A stretch of 64,000 nucleotides of DNA from contig CANSYK010000003.1 of NCBI GenBank assembly GCA_947651225.1, forward strand, positions 53,873-117,872, in the 5' to 3' direction. The stretch comes from an uncultured bacterium. Its GTDB lineage: Bacteria; Bacillota; Clostridia; Lachnospirales; Lachnospiraceae. Positions 46,457 to 55,803 of this stretch are shown one piece after another. The first letter of the stretch is position 1, and the number at the start of each line of letters is the position of its first letter. A program made the position numbers and the translations under genes. The notes beneath the pieces are model-generated. The model saw only the letters and a program-made list of their open reading frames with translations, was not told the origin of the DNA and made no database searches.

Positions 46457-48139
46457 CTATCTGCCTGATTTTAAATCTCTCTCGTCAAATGCGTCATCCA
46501 GGCTCTTTCCTGGCGGCACCATCGGGAATACTTTATCATCGCTGTCAATGATACAGTCAATCAATACAGGAACACCGGCTGCAACCGCTTCCTTTAACAC
46601 TGGCTCCACTTCTTCCTTCCTTGTAATACGATATCCCTTTGCTCCCATTGCCTCAGCAACCTTTACAAAATCCACACTGTCATTTAGTACCGTATGAGAA
46701 TACCGCTTTCCATAGAACAGTGTCTGCCACTGGCGTACCATTCCAAGTACATGGTTATTAAATACAATTTCAATCACTGGAATATTATTTCTTGTGGCTG
46801 TTGCGATTTCATTCATGTTCATACGGAAACAGCCATCTCCCGCAATATTAACTACTGTCTTTTTCGGAAATGCCGACTTTGCGCCAAGCGCCGCCCCAAG
46901 ACCATATCCCATGGTTCCAAGACCGCCTGATGTAATTAAAGTACGCGGCTGTGTATATTTATAATACTGGGCTGCCCACATCTGGTGCTGCCCAACCTCC
47001 GTCACTACAATGGCCTCGCCATTTGTGATTTCATCAAGCTTTTCAATCACATATGGCCCAGTCAACGTTTCCTGATTGTAATTTAAAGGAAGCGCATCCT
47101 TTCGTGCCATCACTTTATCCATCCACTCTTTATGATAAAGCTGTTCCAATCTTCCATTGAAAATATCAAGCACCGATTTCACATCACCAATCAGGCTGAT
47201 ATCCACAAGAATATTTTTGTTAATCTCCGCTTCATCCACATCAATCTGAATAATTTTCGCATTTTTGGCAAAAGTCGCTGGATTTCCAACCACACGGTCA
47301 GAAAAGCGGGCGCCAATTACAATCAGCAAGTCACACTCTGCAACACTTAAATTTGCCGTTTTTGTCCCATGCATTCCAAGCATTCCAATATATTTACTAT
47401 CCGTTCCCGGATAAGCGCCCTTTCCCATCAGGCTGTCGGTAACTGGTGCATCTACTTTCTGCGCAAATTCAAATAATTCCTTATTTGCCCCTGAAATCAC
47501 AGCACCGCCGCCTGCAAAAATGATCGGCTTTTTTGCCTTCTGCATTAATTTTAACGCTTCTTCCACATGATCTGTCTCAATTTTTTCCGTAGAACGTGGA
47601 ATTAGCTTTGGAACCTCACGCTTATATTCTGTTTCATCACTTGTTGCGTTTTTCACAATATCTACCAGAACCGGCCCAGGCCTGCCTGTCATTGCAATGG
47701 CAAAAGCACGACGTAATGTCGGCGCCAGATCCTCCACGTTTTTCACAATAAAACTATGCTTTGTAATCGGCATCGTTACGCCTGCAATATCTATCTCCTG
47801 AAAAGAATCCTTTCCAAGAAGCGGAAGCCCTACATTACAGGTAATTGCCACAAGCGGAACAGAATCCAGATAAGCTGTCGCAATACCCGTAACAAGGTTC
47901 GTCGCCCCCGGACCGCTCGTTGCCATACATACGCCAACCTTTCCGGTGGCACGTGCATAACCGTCTGCGGCATGGGCAGCTCCCTGCTCATGGGATGTCA
48001 AAATATGGTGTATTTCATCCTGATGGCGGTAAAGCTCATCATAAATATTTAAAATGGCACCACCCGGATAGCCGAATACCGTGTCAACTCCCTGCTCTTT
48101 CAAACATTCAATTACAATTTCAGAACCTGTTAACTGCAT
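46457..48139 (-). CDS. ilvB: acetolactate synthase, large subunit
   Basis: A 560-residue ThDP enzyme: PYR domain with FGYPGGAILNIYDEL and the catalytic Glu in SHEQGAAHAADGYARA, FAD/central domain, and PP domain with the GDG...NN motif (GDGCFRMNMNEIATATRNNIPVIEIVFNN). It makes acetolactate or acetohydroxybutyrate, the first common step to Val, Leu and Ile. No small subunit (ilvN) is adjacent. Confidence 0.97.
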   Translation of the reverse strand: MQLTGSEIVIECLKEQGVDTVFGYPGGAILNIYDELYRHQDEIHHILTSHEQGAAHAADGYARATGKVGVCMATSGPGATNLVTGIATAYLDSVPLVAITCNVGLPLLGKDSFQEIDIAGVTMPITKHSFIVKNVEDLAPTLRRAFAIAMTGRPGPVLVDIVKNATSDETEYKREVPKLIPRSTEKIETDHVEEALKLMQKAKKPIIFAGGGAVISGANKELFEFAQKVDAPVTDSLMGKGAYPGTDSKYIGMLGMHGTKTANLSVAECDLLIVIGARFSDRVVGNPATFAKNAKIIQIDVDEAEINKNILVDISLIGDVKSVLDIFNGRLEQLYHKEWMDKVMARKDALPLNYNQETLTGPYVIEKLDEITNGEAIVVTEVGQHQMWAAQYYKYTQPRTLITSGGLGTMGYGLGAALGAKSAFPKKTVVNIAGDGCFRMNMNEIATATRNNIPVIEIVFNNHVLGMVRQWQTLFYGKRYSHTVLNDSVDFVKVAEAMGAKGYRITRKEEVEPVLKEAVAAGVPVLIDCIIDSDDKVFPMVPPGKSLDDAFDERDLKSGR

Positions 48140-48174
48140 GTTACTCCTCCATTTTCTAAAAAGTAATATATGGC

Positions 48175-49839
48175 CTATTTTATCTCAAGTACCGCACCCT
48201 TGTCTGCTGATGTAACCATAGCTGCATATCTTGCAAGATAGCCAGTCTTTACCTTTGGCTCCTTCGGCTTCCACTGTTCCTTTCTCTTAGCAAGCTCTTC
48301 CTCAGAAACCTTTACATTAATTGTATTTTCTGGAATATTAATAGAAATAGTATCCCCCTCTTCAATCAATGCAATCGGGCCTCCTACGGCTGCTTCTGGT
48401 GATACATGGCCAATCGAAGCTCCTCTGGAAGCCCCGGAAAAACGTCCATCAGTAATCAAAGCTACACTGGAACCAAGTCCCATACCTGCAATTGCAGAAG
48501 TAGGGTTTAACATCTCCCTCATGCCAGGGCCGCCCTTTGGTCCCTCATAGCGAATCACAACAACATCACCAGCAACAATCTTTCCGCCCTTGATTGCCTC
48601 AATCGCATCCTCTTCACAGTCAAAGACTCTTGCGGGACCTTCATGCACCATCATTTCCGGTACAACAGCGGAACGTTTTACCACACAACTATCTGGTGCG
48701 ATATTTCCACGAAGAACAGCAATTCCGCCTGTCTCACTGTATGGCTGTTCTATCGGACGGATAATTTCTGTATTTCTGTTTTCACAGCCTGCAATATTTT
48801 CTCCAACCGTTTTACCGGTTGCTGTAATCAAATCGGTATGCAGAAGTCCTTTTTTATTTAATTCATTCATTACGGCATAAATACCACCTGCTTCATTTAA
48901 TTCTTCCATATAATGGTGGCCTGCCGGAGCCAGATGACAAAGGTTCGGCGTTTTTGCACTAATCTGGTTCGCAATATCCAGATTGATTTTGACACCTGCT
49001 TCATGGGCAATCGCTGGAAGGTGAAGCATTGTATTGGTAGAACAGCCAAGTGCCATATCAATCGTCAGCGCATTTTCAAACGCTTCCTTTGTCAGAATAT
49101 CCTTTGGACGGATATTCTTTTCCAAAAGCTCCATCACTTTCATCCCAGAATGCTTTGCGAGCTTCAGCCTCTGGGAATAAACAGCCGGAATTGTACCATT
49201 TCCACACAGCCCCATACCAATTGCTTCGGTCAGGCAGTTCATGCTGTTTGCCGTATACATTCCAGAGCAGGAGCCACAAGTCGGACAGACATTACATACA
49301 TAATCGTCTACATCCTCTGCAGTCATCTTTCCTGCCGCATGTGCCCCGACCGCTTCAAACATGGAAGAAAGACTTGTCTTTTTCCCCTTTACATGGCCGG
49401 CAAGCATTGGCCCACCGCTGACAAAAATCGTCGGTACATTTAAGCGGGCTGCTGCCATCAAAAGCCCTGGTACATTTTTATCACAATTTGGCACCATAAC
49501 AAGTGCATCAAACTGGTGTGCTGTCGCCATGCACTCTGTGGAATCAGCAATCAAATCTCTTGTTACCAGAGAATATTTCATACCAATATGCCCCATCGCA
49601 ATTCCATCACAGACAGCGATTGCCGGAAAAACAATTGGGGTGCCACCTGCCATGGCAACTCCCATCTTAACAGCCTCTACAATCTTATCTATATTCATAT
49701 GCCCTGGTACAATCTCATTGTACGAGCTGACAATTCCAACCAATGGCTTTTCTAACTCTTCCTCTGTAAGCCCTAATGCATTAAACAGTGAACGCTGCGG
49801 AGCAGTCTGCATTCCTTTTTTTACTGCATCACTTTTCAT
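48175..49839 (-). CDS. ilvD: dihydroxy-acid dehydratase
   Basis: A 554-residue IlvD/Edd dehydratase with iron-sulfur cysteines in [11 protein letters not shown] and [19 protein letters not shown], and the C-terminal [21 protein letters not shown]. It makes the 2-oxo acids of valine and isoleucine from dihydroxy acids. It lies between leuB and ilvB on one strand. Confidence 0.98.
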   Translation of the reverse strand: MKSDAVKKGMQTAPQRSLFNALGLTEEELEKPLVGIVSSYNEIVPGHMNIDKIVEAVKMGVAMAGGTPIVFPAIAVCDGIAMGHIGMKYSLVTRDLIADSTECMATAHQFDALVMVPNCDKNVPGLLMAAARLNVPTIFVSGGPMLAGHVKGKKTSLSSMFEAVGAHAAGKMTAEDVDDYVCNVCPTCGSCSGMYTANSMNCLTEAIGMGLCGNGTIPAVYSQRLKLAKHSGMKVMELLEKNIRPKDILTKEAFENALTIDMALGCSTNTMLHLPAIAHEAGVKINLDIANQISAKTPNLCHLAPAGHHYMEELNEAGGIYAVMNELNKKGLLHTDLITATGKTVGENIAGCENRNTEIIRPIEQPYSETGGIAVLRGNIAPDSCVVKRSAVVPEMMVHEGPARVFDCEEDAIEAIKGGKIVAGDVVVIRYEGPKGGPGMREMLNPTSAIAGMGLGSSVALITDGRFSGASRGASIGHVSPEAAVGGPIALIEEGDTISINIPENTINVKVSEEELAKRKEQWKPKEPKVKTGYLARYAAMVTSADKGAVLEIK

Positions 49840-49868
49840 GTTTCTTTCCTCCCTTTATTATATTAAAT

Positions 49869-49905
49869 GTGAAAGCCAATCGTTCTGTGCTTTTAGAGCT
49901 TTCAC
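49869..49905 (-). other. hairpin between leuB and ilvD
   Basis: GTGAAAGC (49869-49876) and GCTTTCAC (49898-49905), 8 bp around a 21-base loop, right after the leuB stop. No T-run follows; it could reduce read-through or protect the mRNA end. Confidence 0.5.
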
Positions 49906-49906
49906 A

Positions 49907-50989
49907 CTAAATGTTGCCACAAATTAAATCACCCATCTGTATGGTGCCGACCTGTGTCTTGCCTTCCGCCATAATATCAACGGTACGGTATCCATCCTTT
50001 AAGACTTTCTTAACCGCATTCTCTATCGCATCAGCTTCTTCTTCTAAATCAAAGGAATAGCGGAGCATCATTGCTGCCGAAAGAATTGTCGCAATTGGAT
50101 TTGCCTTATCCTGTCCCGCAATATCTGGCGCAGAACCATGGCTTGGTTCATATAACCCAAGCTTTGTAGCGCCAAGACTTGCCGAAGAAAGCATCCCAAT
50201 CGAACCTGTCACCATACTTGCCTCATCTGACAAAATATCTCCAAACATGTTTTCCGTTAAGATGACATCAAATTGCTTCGGATCACGCACAAGCTGCATC
50301 GCACAGTTGTCAACAAGCATATCTGTCAGCTCAACCTCAGGATAATCATCAGCCACTTCCTTTACTACCTTCCTCCATAATCTGGAAGAATCTAAAACAT
50401 TCGCTTTATCCACGCTGCAAACCCTTTTATTTCGTTTCATTGCCACATCAAAGCCCCACTTTGCAATTCTGCGGATTTCATTTTCATCATAAGTCAAAGT
50501 ATCAATCGCTTTTAACACTCCATTTTCTTCCACCGTTTTACGCTCACCAAAGTACAGGCCGCCTGTCAACTCTCTCATAACCACAAAATCAAAACCGCCC
50601 TCTATCAGTTCCGGTTTTAGTGGACAAGCGCCAGAAAGCTCATCAAAAAGAATTGCCGGACGAATATTCGCATAGAGTCCTAATCCTTTACGGATTTTTA
50701 ACAACCCTGCTTCCGGGCGCTTATCCGGCTCAATCTGATACCAGTTTGACTGTCCCACATTACCGCCAACTGCACCTAGTAAAACAGAATCACATGCCCT
50801 TGCCTTTTCTAATGTCTCATCTGTCAGTGACTCCCCATACACATCAATCGAACAGCCGCCCATTAACAGCTCTTCATATGCAAAGGTATGATGAAACTTC
50901 TCCCCTACTCTGGCCAACACTTTTCTTGCTTCTCTTACAATCTCCGGACCAATTCCATCACCGGCAATTGCTGCTATTTTATATTCCAT
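49907..50989 (-). CDS. leuB: 3-isopropylmalate dehydrogenase
   Basis: A 360-residue isocitrate/isopropylmalate dehydrogenase: [32 protein letters not shown] and the NAD-binding [29 protein letters not shown]. It oxidises and decarboxylates 3-isopropylmalate in leucine synthesis. It is the first gene after the promoter 51039-51067. leuA and leuCD are not in the window. Confidence 0.97.
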   Translation of the reverse strand: MEYKIAAIAGDGIGPEIVREARKVLARVGEKFHHTFAYEELLMGGCSIDVYGESLTDETLEKARACDSVLLGAVGGNVGQSNWYQIEPDKRPEAGLLKIRKGLGLYANIRPAILFDELSGACPLKPELIEGGFDFVVMRELTGGLYFGERKTVEENGVLKAIDTLTYDENEIRRIAKWGFDVAMKRNKRVCSVDKANVLDSSRLWRKVVKEVADDYPEVELTDMLVDNCAMQLVRDPKQFDVILTENMFGDILSDEASMVTGSIGMLSSASLGATKLGLYEPSHGSAPDIAGQDKANPIATILSAAMMLRYSFDLEEEADAIENAVKKVLKDGYRTVDIMAEGKTQVGTIQMGDLICGNI

Positions 50990-51038
50990 CCTAACGCTTC
51001 CCTTCTATATTTATTGTATTCTCTCCTTTATCCAGTCA

Positions 51039-51067
51039 AGTATAGTGTATACACGATTTAATGTCAA
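51039..51067 (-). promoter_or_regulatory. promoter of leuB-ilvD-ilvB with palindromic spacer
   Basis: On the minus strand TTGACA (51062-51067) and TATACT (51039-51044) are 17 bases apart. The spacer includes the perfect palindrome GTGTATACAC (51045-51054), a plausible operator. No T-box or attenuator was seen in the short leader. Confidence 0.8.
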
Positions 51068-51092
51068 GCTGTTGCCCTGATGATGATTTTAG

Positions 51093-51106
51093 GTTACTAT
51101 TCACAT
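51093..51106 (+). repeat. diverged copy of the GTTACTATTCACGG motif
   Basis: GTTACTATTCACAT: the first 12 bases match, the last two do not. It lies upstream of the leuB promoter. Confidence 0.5.
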
Positions 51107-51208
51107 ATTGACCAAATTTGAAGATTTTTGGCATGTTTTATGCCAAAAGTACGAGTTTTGTGGCGCCATTTATGACCTTTTATATCCAAACAGGCAAATC
51201 GCATACTT

Positions 51209-51973
51209 TTATTCTGCCCCACCTATTAAAACCGTTTTTCCCTTAAATGCAAATCCATATTTCTTAATTTTTCCTTTTGAAAATCCTCTTACTAACAAAT
51301 CCTGTTCATATTGTTTTTCCTCAATTTGTAACAAAGCTGCCTCCACTGCATTTTTCATGGCCTGGTTTGGCTTTACCACTTTAAATTCTATAATAAAAGT
51401 CTCTTTCCCTCTGTCTTTTGGTTCGATTACAATATCATACCTGCCCTTACCGCTCTCCCTGTTCGAGGTTAATATATAATCATTTCCCAAATCCACCAGA
51501 AGTCCAAGAATAAATCCATGATAAAATTTTTCAGGCTCTCTTTGCTGTGTGTCAAAATAACTAAAAATATTTTCCGATATCTCATTCAGATATTCATTCA
51601 TTTCTTCCACATTCCCTGAAAGCAACGTCCCTATAAAACCGGTATAAGCAGCCTTTTCCCGCCCAAACCATCTGTGTACCAGCTTTTGGAACATTTGAAG
51701 CACTTCATAATTCACAAGCTTCAGTTCATATCCTGCCCTACTGACGTTTATCACTTTCAGATACCCGGACGCCAGCAATAAACTCCAGACCGCATCCTCA
51801 TCTTCATCAAGCTGTGAAAATACAATCTCTTCATCAATTGGTACAGTGATTGACTCCTCCTGCAGTAAACTTTCCATGTTTTTTTTGACTTCACTGCTTC
51901 CTTCCCGGAGTAATCGGTTCACCAAAGAATTACTGCTGGTATTTGTCCAATAGGTATTTATCTCTTTTTTCAT
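51209..51973 (-). CDS. PD-(D/E)XK nuclease-like C-terminal half of a frameshifted ATPase-nuclease
   Basis: 254 codons that continue the gene at 51930-52880 in another frame. The sequence INTYWTNTSSNSLVNRLL is the usual middle of DUF1703/AAA-ATPase-like proteins, and the C terminus has the nuclease-like motif YDIVIEP...FIIEFKVVK (Asp, then Glu-x-Lys). Its apparent ATG (51971-51973) has no binding site, so it is probably not expressed alone unless by frameshifting. Roles proposed for the family are uncertain. Confidence 0.75.
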   Translation of the reverse strand: MKKEINTYWTNTSSNSLVNRLLREGSSEVKKNMESLLQEESITVPIDEEIVFSQLDEDEDAVWSLLLASGYLKVINVSRAGYELKLVNYEVLQMFQKLVHRWFGREKAAYTGFIGTLLSGNVEEMNEYLNEISENIFSYFDTQQREPEKFYHGFILGLLVDLGNDYILTSNRESGKGRYDIVIEPKDRGKETFIIEFKVVKPNQAMKNAVEAALLQIEEKQYEQDLLVRGFSKGKIKKYGFAFKGKTVLIGGAE

Positions 51974-52880
51974 CCAGGTAATTGATAATTGACCATGGAT
52001 TATAAATTCCTTTCACCTTTCCAATGACATAGCCATCATACCATTTTTCTACAGTTTCCCTGTCACTAAGCCCCATCTCATCCATAGCGGCAAATACTTC
52101 CTGTTTTGTAAAGCCAAAAATATCTGCATATTTATCAGAAGTCATGGTAACCACTTTCAGATTATTTAAATCTGAAAAAACGGACTCTTTGCTGATTCTG
52201 GTAATACCAGTAATAAGTCCTCTCTCCAGATAAGAATTTGCCTTAAATGTGGAATGAAACAGCCTTTGAAAACACTGCGCCAGTTCCTCCCAATATCCTC
52301 CCAAATAAGCCTCCTGCGTCGGTGTATCATACTCATCCAGCAGAATAATTACCTTCCTGCCATAATAGCAATACAGATATTTAGAAAGCTTTTTTAACGA
52401 AACAGAAATATCCCTCTCCTGCATATCATATTCCATCTTCTCAAAAAATGCTTTCTCCCCGTCCGAAAAACAGTCCGAACCCAGAACAAAATGATAATTT
52501 TGATAAAGCTCCTGTAAAATATCGCAAATCCGATACACAGCTGTATCGTAGTCCCTCTCCTTGACATCCGAAAAAGACAAGCTGATAACCGGATAACTTC
52601 CCTGTAATCTTCTAAACTCTTTATCTTTCCAAACTTCCAGACCTTCAAAAATTCCTTTCTGCCCTGCATACTGTGCCGAGAAAAACCACTCCACCATACT
52701 CATTGTCAGTGTCTTTCCAAAACGCCTTGGGCGGGTAATCAGTGTCACCTCATCTTTTCCCTCCCACCATTCTTTCAGAAATTTTGTTTTATCAATGTAA
52801 AACCCCTCTGACTCTAACAGTTTCCCAAAATTTTGCACCCCAATGCCCACTGTCCGCACGTTCTGCACCTCCTGCCCCAT
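51930..52880 (-). CDS. AAA-ATPase-like N-terminal half of a frameshifted ATPase-nuclease
   Basis: 316 residues beginning with the family start VGIGVQNFGKLLESEGFYIDKT, a P-loop variant RPRRFGKTLTMS (about residues 51-62) and a Walker B-type VIILLDEYDTP. It ends in a frame that quickly stops after a run of six A; deleting one A would join it to the 51209-51973 half. Together they would give a protein of about 555 residues, the normal family size. Confidence 0.8.
   Translation of the reverse strand: MGQEVQNVRTVGIGVQNFGKLLESEGFYIDKTKFLKEWWEGKDEVTLITRPRRFGKTLTMSMVEWFFSAQYAGQKGIFEGLEVWKDKEFRRLQGSYPVISLSFSDVKERDYDTAVYRICDILQELYQNYHFVLGSDCFSDGEKAFFEKMEYDMQERDISVSLKKLSKYLYCYYGRKVIILLDEYDTPTQEAYLGGYWEELAQCFQRLFHSTFKANSYLERGLITGITRISKESVFSDLNNLKVVTMTSDKYADIFGFTKQEVFAAMDEMGLSDRETVEKWYDGYVIGKVKGIYNPWSIINYLDEKRDKYLLDKYQQ
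51965..51970 (-). other. A6 frameshift site
   Basis: Six A residues on the minus strand (GATGAAAAAAGAG). Removing one A gives an uninterrupted family-like protein (YLDEKEINTYW). It may be a mutation, a phase-variable tract, a slippage site or a sequence error. Confidence 0.75.
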
Positions 52881-52945
52881 TTTCCATATACCTTCCGCTT
52901 ACTGCCATCCTCATTACTTTCCATACGCTTCTCCATAATATGCCG

Positions 52946-53380
52946 TTACTGTACTCCGGTCGAGCCAAACCCTCCCCTGTCTGCCCCCTCCAGATGCTCT
53001 ACTTCCTCAAAAGAAAGCTTTGGCTGATTTTCCATAATGCGGAACTGGCAGATTCTGTCATTCACATGAATTACCGTATCACGCATGGCAATAACTGGCA
53101 TCCTCCACATATCATTGTCCCCACAATAAGAACCGTCTACAATTCCACAATGATTCGCCTGAACAATACCAAAATTCTTATATGTGCTGCTTCTTGGCAC
53201 AATATGTGCCTCGTACCCTTTAGGAAGCTCCATGGCAACACCAAGCGGTATCAAATAAAACTCCCCCTTTTTTAGAGAAACCTCCTCGGATGCCCGAAGG
53301 TCAATCCAATCTGATTTCCCATCAATATAAGTAAGCTTTTCAATTTCATTGGAAAAATATTTCACTTTAATTTGTTCCAT
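52946..53380 (-). CDS. dut: dUTP diphosphatase
   Basis: A 144-residue trimeric dUTPase with all five motifs: [42 protein letters not shown] and RGGFGSTG. It hydrolyses dUTP to dUMP, keeping uracil out of DNA. It stands alone; such dUTPases are also common on phages, but no other phage gene is nearby. Confidence 0.96.
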   Translation of the reverse strand: MEQIKVKYFSNEIEKLTYIDGKSDWIDLRASEEVSLKKGEFYLIPLGVAMELPKGYEAHIVPRSSTYKNFGIVQANHCGIVDGSYCGDNDMWRMPVIAMRDTVIHVNDRICQFRIMENQPKLSFEEVEHLEGADRGGFGSTGVQ

Positions 53381-53437
53381 GGTATCCTAATCCCCTTCTC
53401 TTTCTATAATCTGGCATCAATCCACACCATCAAAAAG

Positions 53438-53710
53438 CTACTCAAACGTAATAGCAGCCTTCGGAAACATATGGATTTTTAAATCTTCCTGGTTTTCCTC
53501 CGTAACAACTGCCATCAATCTATATTCCGCTTCATCGATAGAATTTTCATCCGGCAGCAGCACATAGATTTCTACCTGTTTTTTTCTCCAATCAACAATC
53601 CAGTATTCTGCAACCTCTACTTTTTTATATAATTCCATTTTCTCATTCCGGTCATATTGCTCTGTTGCATCTGATAGAACTTCCATAATAAATTTTGGAA
53701 CCCCAGAAAA
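53438..53710 (-). pseudogene. 5'-truncated Uma2-family (DUF820) nuclease gene
   Basis: The frame reads FSGVPKFIMEVLSDATEQYDRNEKMELYKKV..EYWIVDW, the second half of Uma2 proteins (the family shows EVLSPSTxxxDxxxKxxxYxxxGVxEYWIVDP). The first roughly 100 residues are gone: an in-frame TAA precedes FSG at 53711-53713. An ATG at 53684-53686 exists but has no binding site. Confidence 0.8.
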
Positions 53711-53887
53711 TTAGTAAAACGTCGGTTTTTTATATCACAATTAAATGCTCTATATAAGTGTTCGCCATATCTTTTACTGCTGAATAGTCCATTCCATCGC
53801 CCCTTTCTTTCAACCTATGATTATATCAGATTGGATGACTTTTTCAAGCAGTAAACAGTTAATAAAACTTTACACCTGTTATATAAC

Positions 53888-53901
53888 ATTACTATTCACG
53901 G
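53888..53901 (+). repeat. copy of the GTTACTATTCACGG motif
   Basis: ATTACTATTCACGG, 13 of 14 bases, 31 bases before the promoter of the Rpn-type gene. Confidence 0.6.
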
Positions 53902-53931
53902 CCTTTACACTATTTGTAAGGGAAATAGCGC

Positions 53932-53960
53932 TTGAAGTATCTGAAAACCTTTTGTATAAT
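53932..53960 (+). promoter_or_regulatory. sigma-A promoter of the left Rpn-type gene
   Basis: TTGAAG (53932-53937) and TATAAT (53955-53960), 17 bases apart. Confidence 0.75.
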
Positions 53961-54015
53961 TAGAAGAGAGAATGGAATCATGAACGGTTCTTACCTCTGG
54001 TTATGAAGTGACAAA

Positions 54016-54909
54016 ATGAAAAATAATAATGAAGTAAATACAGCAGAAAACAGAATAAAGGATGAAGAGGTTGTAAAACATACCATCAAGAATAGTGTAT
54101 TTACAGACCTGTTTCAAGATAAGAAATACCTGATTCAGTTATACAGGACACTTCATCCAGAAGATAAGCATACAACAAAAGAGCAGCTGTCGGACATCAC
54201 AATCCATAACATCATGACAAACGATGTCTATAATGATGTCGGTTTCATGGTTGGGGAAAAATTACTTATTCTGACTGAGGCACAGGCTACCTGGACAGAA
54301 AACATAGCTGTCCGTATCCTGATATATCTGATGGCAACCTATCAGGATTATATTAAAAAGACAAAACAGAATGTATATAAGAGCAAAAAGATAAGATTGC
54401 CAAAGCCAGAGATGTATGTGATATATACTGGAAACAGAAAAGAACGTCCAGAATACATCAGTCTGGCAGAAGAATTTTTTGGCAAACAGAATATTTTTCT
54501 GGATGCAAAGGTAAAAGTTCTTTATGGAAATGACGAGGGCGATATCATTAGCCAGTATGTGACATTCACAAAAGCTTATGATGAGCAGCGGAAACTGCAT
54601 GGAAGGACACGTAAGGCAGTGACAGAGACCATCCGCATCTGTAAGGATAAGAATGTACTGAAGGAATATCTGGAGGAATGCGAAAAGGAGGTTGAGAATA
54701 TTATGTTGGCAATGTATGATGAAAAAGAAATCCTGCTGGAGTATATCGAAAGTGAGAGATATGAGGCAGAAAAGAAAGCAGATAAAAGAACAGCGGTTCA
54801 GATGATAAAGGCAGGTAGGATATCGGTAGATGAGGTGATACAGTTTTTCCCATCATTAACACCCGATGATGTAAAGGAATTGCAGGAAGAATTATTGCAG
54901 AATGTTTGA
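54016..54909 (+). CDS. Rpn-family nuclease / putative transposase (left copy)
   Basis: A 297-residue protein. The N-terminal half has the family core NSVFTDLFQDKKYLIQLYRTLHPED, YNDVGFMVGEKLLILTEAQATWTENI (Asp and Glu-x-Gln, PD-(D/E)XK type) and PEMYVIYTGN; the C-terminal part is charged and helical. Rpn proteins are recombination-promoting DNA nucleases, many annotated as transposases. It is a clear full-length homologue of the gene at 59532-60395 and points toward it. The stop is followed in the same frame by another family remnant. Confidence 0.88.
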   Translation: MKNNNEVNTAENRIKDEEVVKHTIKNSVFTDLFQDKKYLIQLYRTLHPEDKHTTKEQLSDITIHNIMTNDVYNDVGFMVGEKLLILTEAQATWTENIAVRILIYLMATYQDYIKKTKQNVYKSKKIRLPKPEMYVIYTGNRKERPEYISLAEEFFGKQNIFLDAKVKVLYGNDEGDIISQYVTFTKAYDEQRKLHGRTRKAVTETIRICKDKNVLKEYLEECEKEVENIMLAMYDEKEILLEYIESERYEAEKKADKRTAVQMIKAGRISVDEVIQFFPSLTPDDVKELQEELLQNV

Positions 54910-54933
54910 TAAAACAGTTACACAAAGAGAGCG

Positions 54934-55098
54934 ATGGAGATGTGTAATCTTTCACAGGGAATCGTAGACAGGACAATTATTACGGATATTATGAATCTGA
55001 TGGATAGTCTAGTTGTATCCCCTAAGTATGTTCATGGCAGCTTTTCTCCTTTGAAAATTGATTTAATTAATATGACATCATTTGATGCAATTTTCTAG
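54934..55098 (+). pseudogene. C-terminal remnant of an Rpn-type protein
   Basis: In the same frame as the upstream gene, after its TGA-TAA stops, lies TKRAMEMCNLSQGIVDRTIITDIMNLMDSL, which looks like the C-terminal part of other Rpn/transposase proteins (MCNLSQG...IxxLMDSL). No binding site is seen. Probably a scar of a second element. Confidence 0.5.
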
Positions 55099-55153
55099 CA
55101 TCTGGGCAGTTCCAAAAAAATGTTTATCAGAAACAAAAGAGGAGGATAAGAGG

Positions 55154-55729
55154 ATGAATGAAATACAGGATGAAAGATATCAGGTCGTAGAAGAAGCAAT
55201 TTATGATGCATTTTTTTTAGTCCTGAGGGAAAAAGAATTAGATAAAATAACAGTATCAGACGTAATAAAGAGAGCCGGAATTGTGCGTAGTACCTTCTAC
55301 AACCACTATGAAAACATTCCAGCTCTTGTAACTGCCATTGAAGACAAAACGATTAATGACATATTTATTATTATGAATACGTTTCACCCAAAGAATGATT
55401 GGGATATATGTAACTCTTATTTTTTAACAATCTGCAAATATACCATGACAAATCCCTTTTTAGCCAATCTCCTTAGCAATCCAAGAGGAAGTGCATTCTT
55501 TGAAAAAAACATGACCATGTTCCATCACTATGCCAGGAAAATAACACAGAATACTGCACCTGACAATCGTGACAAAGAAGAAATATCTTATATGATTGCC
55601 TGCACCATCGGCTGTACCCTCGGCGTACTTCACAAATGGTCTAAGGACAATTTTCAGGTCCCCCCGGAAACCATCGCTGGCATATTGACGAAAACTTTTA
55701 TATCAGGCATGCTTCCCTGCATACTTTGA
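55154..55729 (+). CDS. TetR/AcrR-family transcriptional regulator
   Basis: A 191-residue regulator with an N-terminal HTH (KITVSDVIKRAGIVRSTFYNHYEN) and a ligand-binding C-terminal part with two family-like segments (ANLLSNPRGSAFFEK, SYMIACTIGCTLGVLHKW). The ATG at 55154-55156 is preferred because GAGGAGGATAAGAGG precedes it. It converges with the AMP-ligase gene, so if it controls the biosynthetic cluster it does so from the far end of that operon. Confidence 0.92.
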   Translation: MNEIQDERYQVVEEAIYDAFFLVLREKELDKITVSDVIKRAGIVRSTFYNHYENIPALVTAIEDKTINDIFIIMNTFHPKNDWDICNSYFLTICKYTMTNPFLANLLSNPRGSAFFEKNMTMFHHYARKITQNTAPDNRDKEEISYMIACTIGCTLGVLHKWSKDNFQVPPETIAGILTKTFISGMLPCIL

Positions 55730-55768
55730 GCGTGGTCAAAAATTCCTTCTCACAATTTTCAACCACGC
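55730..55768. terminator. hairpin between the TetR and AMP-ligase genes
   Basis: GCGTGGT and ACCACGC (55730-55736, 55762-55768), with AAAATT/AATTTT able to extend the stem. It can serve both convergent genes. Confidence 0.65.
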
Positions 55769-55803
55769 CCTAAAAAGCACATCCTGTCAATTATTCTTTT
55801 ATA

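Larger units (their letters stand above)
53714..54015. other. 302-bp gap with repeat copy and promoter
   Basis: The gap between the Uma2 remnant and the Rpn-type gene holds a motif copy (53888-53901) and the promoter at 53932-53960. A 20-codon frame MDYSAVKDMANTYIEHLIVI on the minus strand may be another scrap of a decayed gene; I do not call it. Confidence 0.5.

Noticed and set aside
49050..49927. overlapping plus-strand frames opposite ilvD (123 and 188 codons)
   Set aside because: They are shadows of ilvD codons without start signals or known domains.
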